DNA of 64,000 nt, from assembly GCF_003290445.1 (NCBI RefSeq), contig NZ_CP021781.1, positions 806,001 through 870,000 of the forward strand. Reading direction: 5' to 3'. Positions within the stretch are counted from its first letter, which is position 1. Every line of letters starts with the position of its first letter. The stretch is from Francisella adeliensis (GTDB lineage Bacteria > Pseudomonadota > Gammaproteobacteria > Francisellales > Francisellaceae). A program made the position numbers and the translations under genes. Shown here in pieces: positions 48,636 to 58,138 of this stretch. The notes under the pieces are model-generated. The model made no database searches, was not told where the DNA came from, and saw only the letters and a list, made by a program, of their open reading frames with translations.

Positions 48636-51365
48636 ATGCTAGGTTTAGTTCAAAAAGTAATTGGTAGTCGTAACGATAGATTCATCAAGAAAATATCTAA
48701 AACAGTTGAAAAAGTAAATTCTTATGAGAGTGAATATGAAAAGCTTTCAGATGATCAGTTAAAAGCAAAGACACTTGAATTTAGAGAAAGACTATCTAAA
48801 GGACAGTCTTTAGATAGTTTATTGCCAGAGGCATTTGCAGTAGTAAGGGAAGCCTCAAAGCGTACAAAAAACATGCGCCATTATGATGTGCAGATTATTG
48901 GTGGAGTTGTGCTTCATCAAGGTAAGGTTGCGGAGATGCGTACAGGTGAAGGTAAAACTTTAGTTGCTACACTTCCTGCTTACTTAAATGCAATATCTGG
49001 TGAAGGTGTACATGTAATTACAGTAAATGATTATCTTGCAAAACGCGATGCTGAGCTTATGAGTGAGATTTATCACTTCCTAGGTCTTTCCGTAGGTGTG
49101 ATTGTTGCTGATTTAAATCCAGAGCAGAGAAAAGAAGCTTATGCTTGCGATATTACTTATGGTACAAATAATGAGTTTGGTTTTGACTATCTTCGCGATA
49201 ATATGGCTTATGAAAAAGAAAACCAAGTACAAAGAAGTCGTAATTTTGTAATAATAGATGAGGTTGACTCAATCTTAATTGATGAAGCTAGAACACCACT
49301 TATCATTTCAGGAGCATCTGATGATAGTTCGGAAATGTATAATCTTTTTAATAGATTAGTTCCATATCTTGAAAAACAAGAAAAAGAAGAGTTAGAAGAA
49401 GGTGAAGAGGGTAAAGATTATTATCTTGATGAGAAGTCTAAAAATGCTTTCTTAACAGAAAATGGTTATGCAAAGATTGAGGGAATGCTTAAGAAAGAAG
49501 GAATTCTTGAAGAAGGTGATAATTTATATAGTCCCCACAATATCACAAAAATGCATTACTTAAATGCTTGTTTGAGAGCTTATTCACTTTATCAATTAAA
49601 TGTTGATTATATTGTGCGTGATCAAGAGGTTGTGATTATTGATGAAAGTACCGGTCGTGCTATGCCAGGGCGTAGATGGTCTGATGGTTTACATCAGGCT
49701 ATAGAGGCTAAAGAAGGTGTTAAAATAAACGCTGAAAACCAGACTATGGCATCTATAACATTCCAAAACTTCTTCAAATTATACAATAAGCTTGCTGGTA
49801 TGACTGGTACTGCTGATACAGAAGCATTTGAATTACATTCTATATATAACCTAGAAGTTATAATTATCCCAACTAACAAACCACTTATCAGAAAAGATCA
49901 TCATGATGAAATTTATGGTAGTGTGCGTGAGAAATTTGATGCAGTTGTAACTGAGATTAAAAATCGTATTGAGACAGGTCAGCCTATATTAGTCGGTACA
50001 GCATCTATTGAAGCATCAGAGATTTTATCTACCTTGATGAAAAAGAAAAAAATCAAGCATAGCGTTCTAAATGCAAAACAGCATGAGAAAGAAGCAGGTA
50101 TTATTGCGATGGCAGGTTATCCTGGTAATGTAACTATTGCCACAAACATGGCAGGTCGTGGTACAGATATTATATTAGGTGGTAACTGGGAAGTAGAAGT
50201 TGCTGAACTAGAAGAGCCGACTCAAGAGCAAATTGATGAAATAAAAGCTAAATGGCAAGAACGAAATGATCTTGTTAAGAAAGCAGGTGGTTTGTGCATA
50301 ATTGGTTCTGAAAGGCATGATTCGCGTCGTATTGATAACCAGTTGCGTGGCCGTGCTGCTCGTCAGGGTGATCCAGGTGAAAGTAAGTTTTACTTATCTA
50401 TGGATGATAATCTCCTTAGAATATTTGCATCACAAGGTATGGCTGAAAGAGTTAAAAAAGGCTTGAAAGGTGGAGAATCTCTAGCTTTTGGATTTATGTC
50501 AAAAGTTATATCTAAAGCTCAAGGAAAGGTCGAAAGTTATCACTTTGATATTCGTAAAAACTTGCTTGAATATGATAATGTTGTAAACACTCAACGAAAA
50601 GTGATTTATGAGCAAAGACAATCGTTCTTAGAAGCTGAAGATGTTAAAGAAACATTAAATGATATTAGAATAGATGTTGCTGAGACAGTATTTCATAATT
50701 ATGTGCCTGCAGGTTCAATGCCTGAGCTTTGGGATCTTGCGGGTCTTGAAGGTGCGTTAAAATCTGACTTTATGATAGAAGTAGATTTACAAACATTGTT
50801 TGAAGAAAATGATAACTTAACAGAAGAAGATTTGAAAAATGCTGTGGTTGAGGCTATCAAATTTGAGTTTGAAAACAAGATTAAAAACCTTGATCCTCAA
50901 GTTGTCAAAAACTTTGAGAAATTCTCATTACTGCAATCTATGGATACTCATTGGCGTGATCATTTAGGAGCTATTGATCATCTTAGAAATAGTATTAATT
51001 TGCGTGGATATGCTCAAAAAGATCCTAAAAATGAGTATAAGAAAGAGGCATTTGAGCTTTTCTCTAGTATGTTAGATAACTTTAAGTATGAGGTTATTTC
51101 TTCATTAGCTAAAATACGCATAGTATCAGAAGAAGAAACAGAAAGAGCACAGGAAGAGTGGAAAGAGTCTATGAGTGATATTAATGCTGAGCATGAGAGT
51201 GTTTTAGACAATAATGAAGCTCAAGAAGGTCAGCAGGAACAGCAAGAAGAAGCTCCAAAAGTTCAGCAAGTTAAACGCGAAGGACCTAAAGTAAAAAGGA
51301 ATGATCCTTGTCCTTGTGGCTCTGGTAAAAAGTTTAAACAGTGTCATGGTAAAGTAGCTGAGTAA
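48636..51365 (+). CDS. secA: Protein translocase ATPase SecA
   Basis: The motor of Sec-dependent export. 909 residues; Walker [10 protein letters not shown] (K107), [19 protein letters not shown], helicase motifs [10 protein letters not shown] and [23 protein letters not shown]. The C-terminal SecB-binding zinc motif [14 protein letters not shown] is present. Complete. A large inverted repeat follows the stop. Confidence 0.98.
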   Translation: MLGLVQKVIGSRNDRFIKKISKTVEKVNSYESEYEKLSDDQLKAKTLEFRERLSKGQSLDSLLPEAFAVVREASKRTKNMRHYDVQIIGGVVLHQGKVAEMRTGEGKTLVATLPAYLNAISGEGVHVITVNDYLAKRDAELMSEIYHFLGLSVGVIVADLNPEQRKEAYACDITYGTNNEFGFDYLRDNMAYEKENQVQRSRNFVIIDEVDSILIDEARTPLIISGASDDSSEMYNLFNRLVPYLEKQEKEELEEGEEGKDYYLDEKSKNAFLTENGYAKIEGMLKKEGILEEGDNLYSPHNITKMHYLNACLRAYSLYQLNVDYIVRDQEVVIIDESTGRAMPGRRWSDGLHQAIEAKEGVKINAENQTMASITFQNFFKLYNKLAGMTGTADTEAFELHSIYNLEVIIIPTNKPLIRKDHHDEIYGSVREKFDAVVTEIKNRIETGQPILVGTASIEASEILSTLMKKKKIKHSVLNAKQHEKEAGIIAMAGYPGNVTIATNMAGRGTDIILGGNWEVEVAELEEPTQEQIDEIKAKWQERNDLVKKAGGLCIIGSERHDSRRIDNQLRGRAARQGDPGESKFYLSMDDNLLRIFASQGMAERVKKGLKGGESLAFGFMSKVISKAQGKVESYHFDIRKNLLEYDNVVNTQRKVIYEQRQSFLEAEDVKETLNDIRIDVAETVFHNYVPAGSMPELWDLAGLEGALKSDFMIEVDLQTLFEENDNLTEEDLKNAVVEAIKFEFENKIKNLDPQVVKNFEKFSLLQSMDTHWRDHLGAIDHLRNSINLRGYAQKDPKNEYKKEAFELFSSMLDNFKYEVISSLAKIRIVSEEETERAQEEWKESMSDINAEHESVLDNNEAQEGQQEQQEEAPKVQQVKREGPKVKRNDPCPCGSGKKFKQCHGKVAE

Positions 51366-51367
51366 AA

Positions 51368-51420
51368 TGCAAAAACAAGAAATAATATCTGTTTTATAAA
51401 ATAGATATTATGATTTTGCA
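51368..51420. terminator. Long hairpin after secA (likely terminator)
   Basis: Inner arms ATAATATCT (51382-51390) and AGATATTAT (51403-51411) extend through G-U and TTTT/AAAA pairs to form an almost complete 30-base palindrome. Outer arms TGCAAAA (51368-51374) and TTTTGCA (51414-51420) enclose it. It lies between the convergent secA and glycerate kinase stops. Confidence 0.6.
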
Positions 51421-51453
51421 ATGGAAAATACTTATGACAGAAAACTTTGATTG

Positions 51454-52602
51454 CTAAATCTTAGTGATATGCTTTGTAGCTGCTAAAAATTTCGCTATGT
51501 TAGTTGCAGTTTGTTCTATATTATGAGCAGCTGAGGATAGTATAGTATCTAAGTCACTATAGTGATTAATACATGAAAATACAGCATCTATATTACTATT
51601 GTCTAAATCATTATCAGAAAAATCGTAGCTTCCTACTATAGCAATAACTGTAGAGTTGTGTTTTTTTGCTTTTTGAGCAATTATGGTAGGGACTTTACCA
51701 TTGAAACTTTGTTGATCCATTTTACCTTCACCTGTTATAACTATATCAGCTGCTTTTAATGAATTTTCAAAACCTATAATATCTAATATTAGCTCTGCGC
51801 CTGAGACTATTTCAGCATTAAGAAAAGTTGCTAACGCATACCCTACACCACCAGCAGCTCCAGTTCCTTTAGTGGAGTGATGATTTTTATTAGTTATATG
51901 ACTACATACTTTAGAGAAAGACTTTATGTTTTCATCTATTGTAGATAGCTGATAACTTTTAAGACCTTTCTGTTGACCATAAACGAATGTTGCACCATTT
52001 TGACCATATAGCACATTATCAACATCACTAGCAACCTTAAAGTCTGTTGTTGAAATTCTTGAGTCAATATTACTTATGTCAATACTAGCAATGTTATCTA
52101 TATCTTTAAGTTTGCAGTTTTGAATAGTATTTTTATTAACATCTAAAAATTTTATTCCTAATGCTTGTAATAAACCTATTCCCACATCATTAGTACAGCT
52201 TCCGCCTAAAGTTAAGATGATTTTATTAAAGCCATTATCTAAAGCATGCTTTATTAGTTGACCAAAACCAAATGTACTAGCTTCAAGAGGTTTCATCTGC
52301 TTTGTATCTGTTAGGTTCAAACCACAGCATTTAGCAAGCTCAATAATAGCTGTATTATTTACAGTTAAATACTCAGCATCTATAGTTTTTCCAGAGGCTG
52401 AAAGGACTTTTGTTTTAATATATTTAGCATTAGATAAATTATTTGCTATAGCATCTATTGAGCCTTCACCACCATCCGCAACTGGTATTTTTGTATATTC
52501 AGCAAATTTAAAAACTTTTTTAAAGCCTTTTTCAATTGCCAGGCATACTTGGCTAGCATCAAGAGAGTTTTTGAATGTGTCAGGAGCAATTACAAATTTC
52601 AT
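51454..52602 (-). CDS. Glycerate 2-kinase (GarK/GlxK type)
   Basis: 382 residues of glycerate kinase class II, which phosphorylates D-glycerate. MKFVIAPDTFKNSLDASQVC at the N-terminus, PVADGGEGSIDAI, LTLGGSCTNDVGIGLLQALG, GTGAAGGVGYAL and VITGEGKMDQQSFNGKVP are the family motifs. It is divergent from an ACS-type MFS permease 93 bases away, which suggests glycerate (or a precursor) is imported by that permease. The product enters glycolysis, also feeding serine synthesis. Confidence 0.92.
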   Translation of the reverse strand: MKFVIAPDTFKNSLDASQVCLAIEKGFKKVFKFAEYTKIPVADGGEGSIDAIANNLSNAKYIKTKVLSASGKTIDAEYLTVNNTAIIELAKCCGLNLTDTKQMKPLEASTFGFGQLIKHALDNGFNKIILTLGGSCTNDVGIGLLQALGIKFLDVNKNTIQNCKLKDIDNIASIDISNIDSRISTTDFKVASDVDNVLYGQNGATFVYGQQKGLKSYQLSTIDENIKSFSKVCSHITNKNHHSTKGTGAAGGVGYALATFLNAEIVSGAELILDIIGFENSLKAADIVITGEGKMDQQSFNGKVPTIIAQKAKKHNSTVIAIVGSYDFSDNDLDNSNIDAVFSCINHYSDLDTILSSAAHNIEQTATNIAKFLAATKHITKI

Positions 52603-52695
52603 ATTTTGAAGTATATATTTTATATAATGCTATTTTATTTAACTTTAGTTAGATATTCCATATAATTGAATGATTAGTATGATTTCAAAATTTAG

Positions 52696-53967
52696 ATGTT
52701 AGATAAAATATATAAAAAAGTTAGCTGGAAAATAATTCCTTTTCTGCTTATTTGCTATACGGTAGCATACCTTGATAGGGTGAATGTTTCTTTTGCAAAA
52801 ATTCAGATGATGTCTGATTTGAGTTTGTCAGAGACAGTTTATGGGTTTGGTGCAGGTATCTTTTTTGTTGGTTATTTTTTATTTGAGGTTCCAAGTAACT
52901 ACGTCTTAGTTAAAATAGGGCCTAGTAGATGGTTAGGTTTTTTGATGGTAGTTTGGGGGGCTTTATCATCTTGTACAATGTTTGTTGAGACTGCTAATCA
53001 ATATTATGTCCTTAGATTTATTTTAGGAGCTGCAGAGGCAGGATTTTTTCCAGGGGTGATATATTATTTATCACAGTGGTACCCATCATATCGAAGGGCA
53101 AAAGTAACGGCTATATTTTTTAGTGCTACAGCTTTTTCTGGGATATTTGGAGGACCTATTTCAGGGTTTATAATGGATATTTTTAATCAATATAATTATG
53201 ATGGTTGGAGGATGCTATTTTTAATGGAGGGTATTCCATCTATTTTACTTGGTTTAATAACGCCTATATTTTTACCAACTATTAGTAAGGCAAAATGGCT
53301 AAATCAAGATGAGAAAGTTTCATTACAATATCAACTTGATGAAGAAAAAAATACTGAGTCTAACTCTAGTAAATTATCAGTTTTTCTTGATCCTAGGGTG
53401 TGGTGGCTATCATTAATTTATTTTTGTGGTATTTCTGGATTATATGCAATTAGCTTTTATTTACCAACATTAATACAAGCCTCAGGTGTTACAAATATAT
53501 TTACAATTGGTGTAATTTCATCAATACCCTATTTATTTGCGGTAATCGTGATGATTGGTATAGGTGCTAGTTCGGATCATTTTAAAGAGAGAAAATATCA
53601 CCTAATAGGCATAAGTATACTTGCAGTAGTCGGCTTTATAGGGACTGGAATATTTGATGGTAATACATATCTTACAATTATAACTATGTCACTTGCTACA
53701 GCTGGAATTTTAGCTTTAATACCTCTTTTTTGGAGTCTTCCTGCTGCATTAATGAGTGGTATGGCAGCTGCTATAGCTATTGCAATTATTAATTCCGTTG
53801 GAAATTTATCTGGTTTTATAACGCCGTATTTAGTTGGATACATTATAGACTCAACAAGCTCAATCTCTTTAGCTTTATATATCGTTGCTTTAATCGTATT
53901 TATTGGAGCTATTTTGATACACATATTTTTTAAACATTTTGTAAGAACACAAGCAAATCATGATTGA
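52696..53967 (+). CDS. MFS permease, anion:cation symporter (ACS) family
   Basis: 423 residues with 12 membrane helices. ACS family pattern: LICYTVAYLDRVNVSFAKIQM in helix 1, FFVGYFLFEVPSNYVLVKIGPSRWLGFLMVVWG in helix 2, and FILGAAEAGFFPGVIYYLSQWYPSYRRAKVTA in helix 4. Members move organic anions such as glucarate, galactonate, glycerate or tartrate. Divergent glycerate kinase next door points to a sugar acid. It overlaps tag by 8 bases. Confidence 0.88.
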   Translation: MLDKIYKKVSWKIIPFLLICYTVAYLDRVNVSFAKIQMMSDLSLSETVYGFGAGIFFVGYFLFEVPSNYVLVKIGPSRWLGFLMVVWGALSSCTMFVETANQYYVLRFILGAAEAGFFPGVIYYLSQWYPSYRRAKVTAIFFSATAFSGIFGGPISGFIMDIFNQYNYDGWRMLFLMEGIPSILLGLITPIFLPTISKAKWLNQDEKVSLQYQLDEEKNTESNSSKLSVFLDPRVWWLSLIYFCGISGLYAISFYLPTLIQASGVTNIFTIGVISSIPYLFAVIVMIGIGASSDHFKERKYHLIGISILAVVGFIGTGIFDGNTYLTIITMSLATAGILALIPLFWSLPAALMSGMAAAIAIAIINSVGNLSGFITPYLVGYIIDSTSSISLALYIVALIVFIGAILIHIFFKHFVRTQANHD

Positions 53968-54532
53968 TACTAAAATAAGATGCTTTGGCTCAAACTCACA
54001 GATATATGCTGATTATCATGATAATGAATGGGGTAAGCCTGTTTATGATGATAGAGTGTTATTTGAGTTTTTAATTCTTGAAGGAGCACAAGCTGGTTTA
54101 AGTTGGGAAACTATTTTAAAAAAGCGAAAAGGGTATCGAAATGTGTTTCATGATTTTGATCCACAAAAAGTTGCAAATATGAGTGATGATGAGCTTGAAG
54201 CTCTACGATTAGATAGTAGTATTATCCGTAATAAACTTAAAATTTATTCAGCTCGTAAAAATGCTTTGAGCTTTTTAGATGTTCAAAAAGAGTATGGAAG
54301 CTTTGCGAAATTTATCTGGCAATTTGTCGATAATAAACCGATAGTGAATAGATGGGATAATAAAAGTGATATACCTGTTACTACAGCTATGAGTGATAAA
54401 ATATCAAAAGAGTTAAAGTTAAGAGGTATGAGTTTTGTAGGAAGTACGATTATATATTCCTATATGCAAGCAGTAGGGCTAGTCAATGATCATTTAAATG
54501 GTTGTTGGGTTGTGAACAACTTGAGCATATGA
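53960..54532 (+). CDS. tag: DNA-3-methyladenine glycosylase I
   Basis: 190 residues. Removes 3-methyladenine from alkylated DNA. IRCFGSN provides the first zinc Cys, ADYHDNEWGKPVYDD and LEGAQAGLSWETILKKR the base-binding pocket including the conserved Glu and Trp, and LVNDHLNGCW the C-terminal zinc His and Cys. Its start lies in the last codons of the MFS gene, so it is co-transcribed. Confidence 0.95.
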   Translation: MIDTKIRCFGSNSQIYADYHDNEWGKPVYDDRVLFEFLILEGAQAGLSWETILKKRKGYRNVFHDFDPQKVANMSDDELEALRLDSSIIRNKLKIYSARKNALSFLDVQKEYGSFAKFIWQFVDNKPIVNRWDNKSDIPVTTAMSDKISKELKLRGMSFVGSTIIYSYMQAVGLVNDHLNGCWVVNNLSI

Positions 54533-54618
54533 TTACATAGCGTGCAAAATTAACAAATTTTTAATGCTTAAAATAGTGAGATTATATAAAAAGAAATTTT
54601 AGAAAGAATTTTGTAAGA

Positions 54619-54873
54619 TTAGTCTTCTACTGATACGAATTTACGGTTAAGAGCGCCGCCAGTATGGAATTTAACAACACCATCTTTTAAAGCAAATAAC
54701 GTGTGATCTTTACCACAACCAACGTTTACACCTGGGTGAGTTTTTGTACCGCGTTGACGAATAATGATAGAACCAGCTTTAACAACTTCTCCACCGTATC
54801 TTTTTACACCTAAGTATTTAGGGTTTGAATCTCTTCCGTTTCTAGTACTACCACCAGCTTTTTTGTGAGCCAT
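54619..54873 (-). CDS. rpmA: 50S ribosomal protein L27
   Basis: 84 residues. [16 protein letters not shown] at the N-terminus reaches the peptidyl transferase centre. There is no N-terminal extension like that cleaved in Firmicutes. It follows rplU with a 27-base gap; the L21-L27 order is conserved. obg, often downstream, is not present. Confidence 0.97.
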   Translation of the reverse strand: MAHKKAGGSTRNGRDSNPKYLGVKRYGGEVVKAGSIIIRQRGTKTHPGVNVGCGKDHTLFALKDGVVKFHTGGALNRKFVSVED

Positions 54874-54900
54874 TTGTATACTCCTTTTGTATTAAAAAAA

Positions 54901-55215
54901 TTATAAACTAATTGATGAAACTTTTACCGCAGTAAAATACTGACGATGACCTTGTTGCTTCATACTGTGCTTACGACGACGGAACTTCATGATCTTAACT
55001 TTAGCGTTACGACCTTGCTCTACAACTTCTGCTACAACTTTAGCACCTTCAACAGTTGGAGCACCAACTTTAACTTCGCCTTCTGCAGTTTCAGCCATTA
55101 AAACTGTATCAAATTCTACTTTTTCGCCAATACCTAGCTCAATCTTTTCAAGTTTTACTACTTGACCTTCTGCTACTTTGTATTGCTTACCGCCACTTTT
55201 AATTATCGCGTACAT
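54901..55215 (-). CDS. rplU: 50S ribosomal protein L21
   Basis: 104 residues; [49 protein letters not shown] match L21. It is the first gene of the rplU-rpmA operon and has a strong promoter candidate about 110 bases upstream. Confidence 0.97.
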   Translation of the reverse strand: MYAIIKSGGKQYKVAEGQVVKLEKIELGIGEKVEFDTVLMAETAEGEVKVGAPTVEGAKVVAEVVEQGRNAKVKIMKFRRRKHSMKQQGHRQYFTAVKVSSISL

Positions 55216-55325
55216 TTATATACTCCGTTATTAGATTTATTTTATCTCAGAACTATCTAAACTTAATTAGACTTCTGACTTTTTGTTATAGTTACATTTA
55301 TCTAGCTTATAAAAGCAGACAGTGA

Positions 55326-55353
55326 ATTATAACAAAAATCACATTTAAATCAA
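55326..55353 (-). promoter_or_regulatory. Promoter of rplU-rpmA
   Basis: On the minus strand TTGATT (55353-55348), 16-base spacer, TATAAT (55331-55326, perfect), preceded by TGT to make an extended -10. The leader would be about 100 bases. Confidence 0.6.
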
Positions 55354-55409
55354 GTTTTGATGAGTGATTTAGCAAAGAATAAAGATGGTGAGGTTAATAG
55401 TTGGGAAGA

Positions 55410-56555
55410 TTATTTTAGTGTATTTGTAATATCATTATTAGGATATTTTAAATCATCCATATTTATAGAAAATGCTTTACTATGAGACTGATCTAGACTA
55501 TTCAAGTCAATTATCACTGGAGAGTTTATATTGTTGTATGTTCTAAGAAATAATTTGTTATCTGTTTGATCTTTTACAACAGTATATGCTGTATGATCAT
55601 ACATTTTTTCATCGCCTATTTTTTCAACAACGGCACCTTTAGGTATATCAACACTATTTAATACATGAGTCACTTTGTCTACAGCGGATTCATCTTCTGG
55701 ACCTTTAAGGTCAGAGTAATAACCTAACGCAGCTATTTTAATGAATCTTGAAGGAGGAGAGTAGTCACCAGGCATTCCTAATAACCCATTGCCTTGCCCT
55801 AAAGCATTAATATCTTCAGGATTTTCATTTTTAGGGTTTTCAGTTTCTTTGTTACCAAGTTTGATTCTTGCAATAGTATGGTTGCTTAAGTTTAAGTAGT
55901 TTCTAAGGTTAGTTAAATGCCAGTCAATAGTTGGAGCATTTGTCATAACTTTAACTTTAGTGTCCATAGTTGTAATTTTAATTTTACCATCAACATATTC
56001 TACAATTATACCTTTACCAGCTTTATCTGTGATAAGGAAATGTAGTTGTGGAGATACACCGTCTACCATTGTAGATTTATCTGACCATACTTTTGTTTTA
56101 GCTAGTATTTTTTTAGCATCATCAACTGTTGCAGCTTCGCTTAATATATATGTCGTTATTTCTAATATAGAAGCATAGCTTTTATCTTTTGAATCAACCT
56201 TCTGGTATTCTGTAAATCCTGGTAAATAGTTTGCGCTTAAACTAAGTCCTTCACTATTTTGCCCATCTAAGAAAAGATCTTTACTATTTCTAACTAGTCC
56301 TGTTCCTAAAATCGAGTATTTAGAAGAGTAGTTAATTTGAGGAAGGTTAGAGTCACTTGGTGCTGTAAGACTATAAGTAGTGCCTTGAGGTGCATACATT
56401 ACGCTCCAATCCCAATTAAAACCCCATTCCATAGTTCTACCTGAAGCTACATGATCATCTGGAGTGACCATGCTTATAGCAGTACAAGCTACCCCTTGTG
56501 AAAATGGTATAGATAATGCGAGTACTGTGCCTAAGAGTTTTCTTTTTAATTTCAC
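55410..56555 (-). CDS. Choloylglycine hydrolase-family (linear amide C-N hydrolase) protein
   Basis: 381 residues. A signal peptide (MKLKRKLLGTVLALSIPFSQGVA) ends exactly before C24, the N-terminal nucleophile of this Ntn family, so export and activation coincide. R in ASGRTMEWGFNWDWS, VMTNAPTIDWHLTNLRNY (the Asn region) and SPPSRFIKIAAL (the Arg region) are the active-site segments. The GRTMEW form is the Gram-negative subfamily that includes penicillin V acylase- and N-acyl-homoserine-lactone acylase-like enzymes; bile salt or other amides are possible substrates. GVAC could be read as a weak lipobox, but Gly at -3 makes that unlikely. Confidence 0.85.
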   Translation of the reverse strand: MKLKRKLLGTVLALSIPFSQGVACTAISMVTPDDHVASGRTMEWGFNWDWSVMYAPQGTTYSLTAPSDSNLPQINYSSKYSILGTGLVRNSKDLFLDGQNSEGLSLSANYLPGFTEYQKVDSKDKSYASILEITTYILSEAATVDDAKKILAKTKVWSDKSTMVDGVSPQLHFLITDKAGKGIIVEYVDGKIKITTMDTKVKVMTNAPTIDWHLTNLRNYLNLSNHTIARIKLGNKETENPKNENPEDINALGQGNGLLGMPGDYSPPSRFIKIAALGYYSDLKGPEDESAVDKVTHVLNSVDIPKGAVVEKIGDEKMYDHTAYTVVKDQTDNKLFLRTYNNINSPVIIDLNSLDQSHSKAFSINMDDLKYPNNDITNTLK

Positions 56556-56698
56556 TGATATTCCTCGAAAGTTGACTTATAAGAAAATAATATCATAAAT
56601 TCTGCATAAGTAAGCTAGTTATGTTTTAACAATGCTAGTTATATTTTGATAACTTATATAAAATATTATAATTAAATATAAATTTTTATAGAGGAATC

Positions 56699-58132
56699 AT
56701 GTCAGAAACTTTTTCAAATAAACATCCTAAAGGGTTGTGGTACATTATAGCTATCTATATGTGGGAGTACTTTAGTTTCTATGGAATGAGAGCCTTATTG
56801 ATCCTATATCTTATTCAGCATTTAAAGCTAGGTGATACGCTATCTTATGCTATATCTGGAGCTTATATAACATTAGTATATTTATCGCCAATTATTGGTG
56901 GTTCTGTTGCAGATAAAGTTTTAGGCTATAAAAGAGCTGTAATATGTGGAGCTTTATTAATGTCTATAGGGCATATTATTCTTGGCTTAGGTGGAGATGA
57001 TTCTCTATATGTGGGAATGGCATTTATAGTTTCTGGGTATGGCTTCTTTAAAAGTAATATTTCTTGTTTGATGGGGCAACTTTATAGCCCTAATGACATT
57101 AAGAAAGATTCAGCCTTTACACTTATGTATTTAGGCGGAAATTTAGGAGGCATATTTGCACCTGCTTTATGTGGGTTTGTTGCTTATTATTATGGTTGGC
57201 ACTATGGGTTTGGACTAGCCGGTATTGGGATGATATTCGGCTTGTTAGTGTTTCTGTCTGGATCAAAGCATATTCCAAATATTCTACCAGAAAAGTCTCC
57301 TTCAAGGTCATTAGGGCAAATTATTACAGCTCTATCTATACTCACTATTGTTATAACGAGTTATTTAGCTTTAGAGTACCAGTTTGATGGTTATTTATTA
57401 GCAGTTGTCGCTGTTGCAACAGTTGTTTATTTTGTTAAGATTTTAATAGAAACAGATAAGATTTCTAGGAAATCAATATTTTTTTTATTACCATTCTTTG
57501 TTTTTGGCATTGTGTTTTGGGTTTTTGATGAGCAGCTATACACATCTGTAGAAATATTTATTCATAGAAATGTTGATACTTACTTTTTAGGTTTTGATAT
57601 TCCAGCTAGTGTTTTTACATCTGTAAATTCAGCATCGATTTTATTTGGTGGCTTAGTAGTTGCTTGGGCTTGGAAAAAGCTTAAATCACTTGAAGGTGAT
57701 TTTGGTAGAATGATAAAGTTTGGTTGTGGATTTTTATTTCAGTTAATCTGTTTTGTATTATTCTTTATTGCAGCTAAGCAAGCAAGTATAAATGGGACAA
57801 GCTCTGCTATATTAGTTATAGCAGCTTTAATTTTCTTAGGTGTTTCAGAGTTATTTATTGACCCAATAGCTCTTTCAGAAATTACCTCAATTAAAGATAA
57901 AAAACACATTGGTTTCTTAGCAGCTGCTTATATGTTGTTTACAGGAAGTGTCGCAGGATTTATAGGAGCAAAAGTTGCTGATATGGCAGCATTTAATACT
58001 ATATCTGAAAGTATGAATCTAATTGAGCAAGCAAAACTTTTCAGTGGTTTATTTGGCAATATTACTATTATATTGTTAGCTACTTCTTTGCTGTGGTTCT
58101 TCGTGGCGATTGTTCTTAAAAAACTTAAATAA
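56699..58132 (+). CDS. POT-family peptide transporter 2
   Basis: 477 residues, paralogous to the transporter at 45585-47033 throughout (NKHPKG near the N-terminus, FSFYGMRALLILYLIQHLKLGD, GGSVADKVLGYKRAVICGALLMSIGHIILGLG). Helix 1 again has YMWEY in place of the canonical ExxER. A GAGGAATC sequence precedes the ATG. It converges with tilS after a 6-base gap. Substrate unknown; di- or tripeptides are the family default. Confidence 0.9.
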   Translation: MSETFSNKHPKGLWYIIAIYMWEYFSFYGMRALLILYLIQHLKLGDTLSYAISGAYITLVYLSPIIGGSVADKVLGYKRAVICGALLMSIGHIILGLGGDDSLYVGMAFIVSGYGFFKSNISCLMGQLYSPNDIKKDSAFTLMYLGGNLGGIFAPALCGFVAYYYGWHYGFGLAGIGMIFGLLVFLSGSKHIPNILPEKSPSRSLGQIITALSILTIVITSYLALEYQFDGYLLAVVAVATVVYFVKILIETDKISRKSIFFLLPFFVFGIVFWVFDEQLYTSVEIFIHRNVDTYFLGFDIPASVFTSVNSASILFGGLVVAWAWKKLKSLEGDFGRMIKFGCGFLFQLICFVLFFIAAKQASINGTSSAILVIAALIFLGVSELFIDPIALSEITSIKDKKHIGFLAAAYMLFTGSVAGFIGAKVADMAAFNTISESMNLIEQAKLFSGLFGNITIILLATSLLWFFVAIVLKKLK

Positions 58133-58138
58133 TATCTT

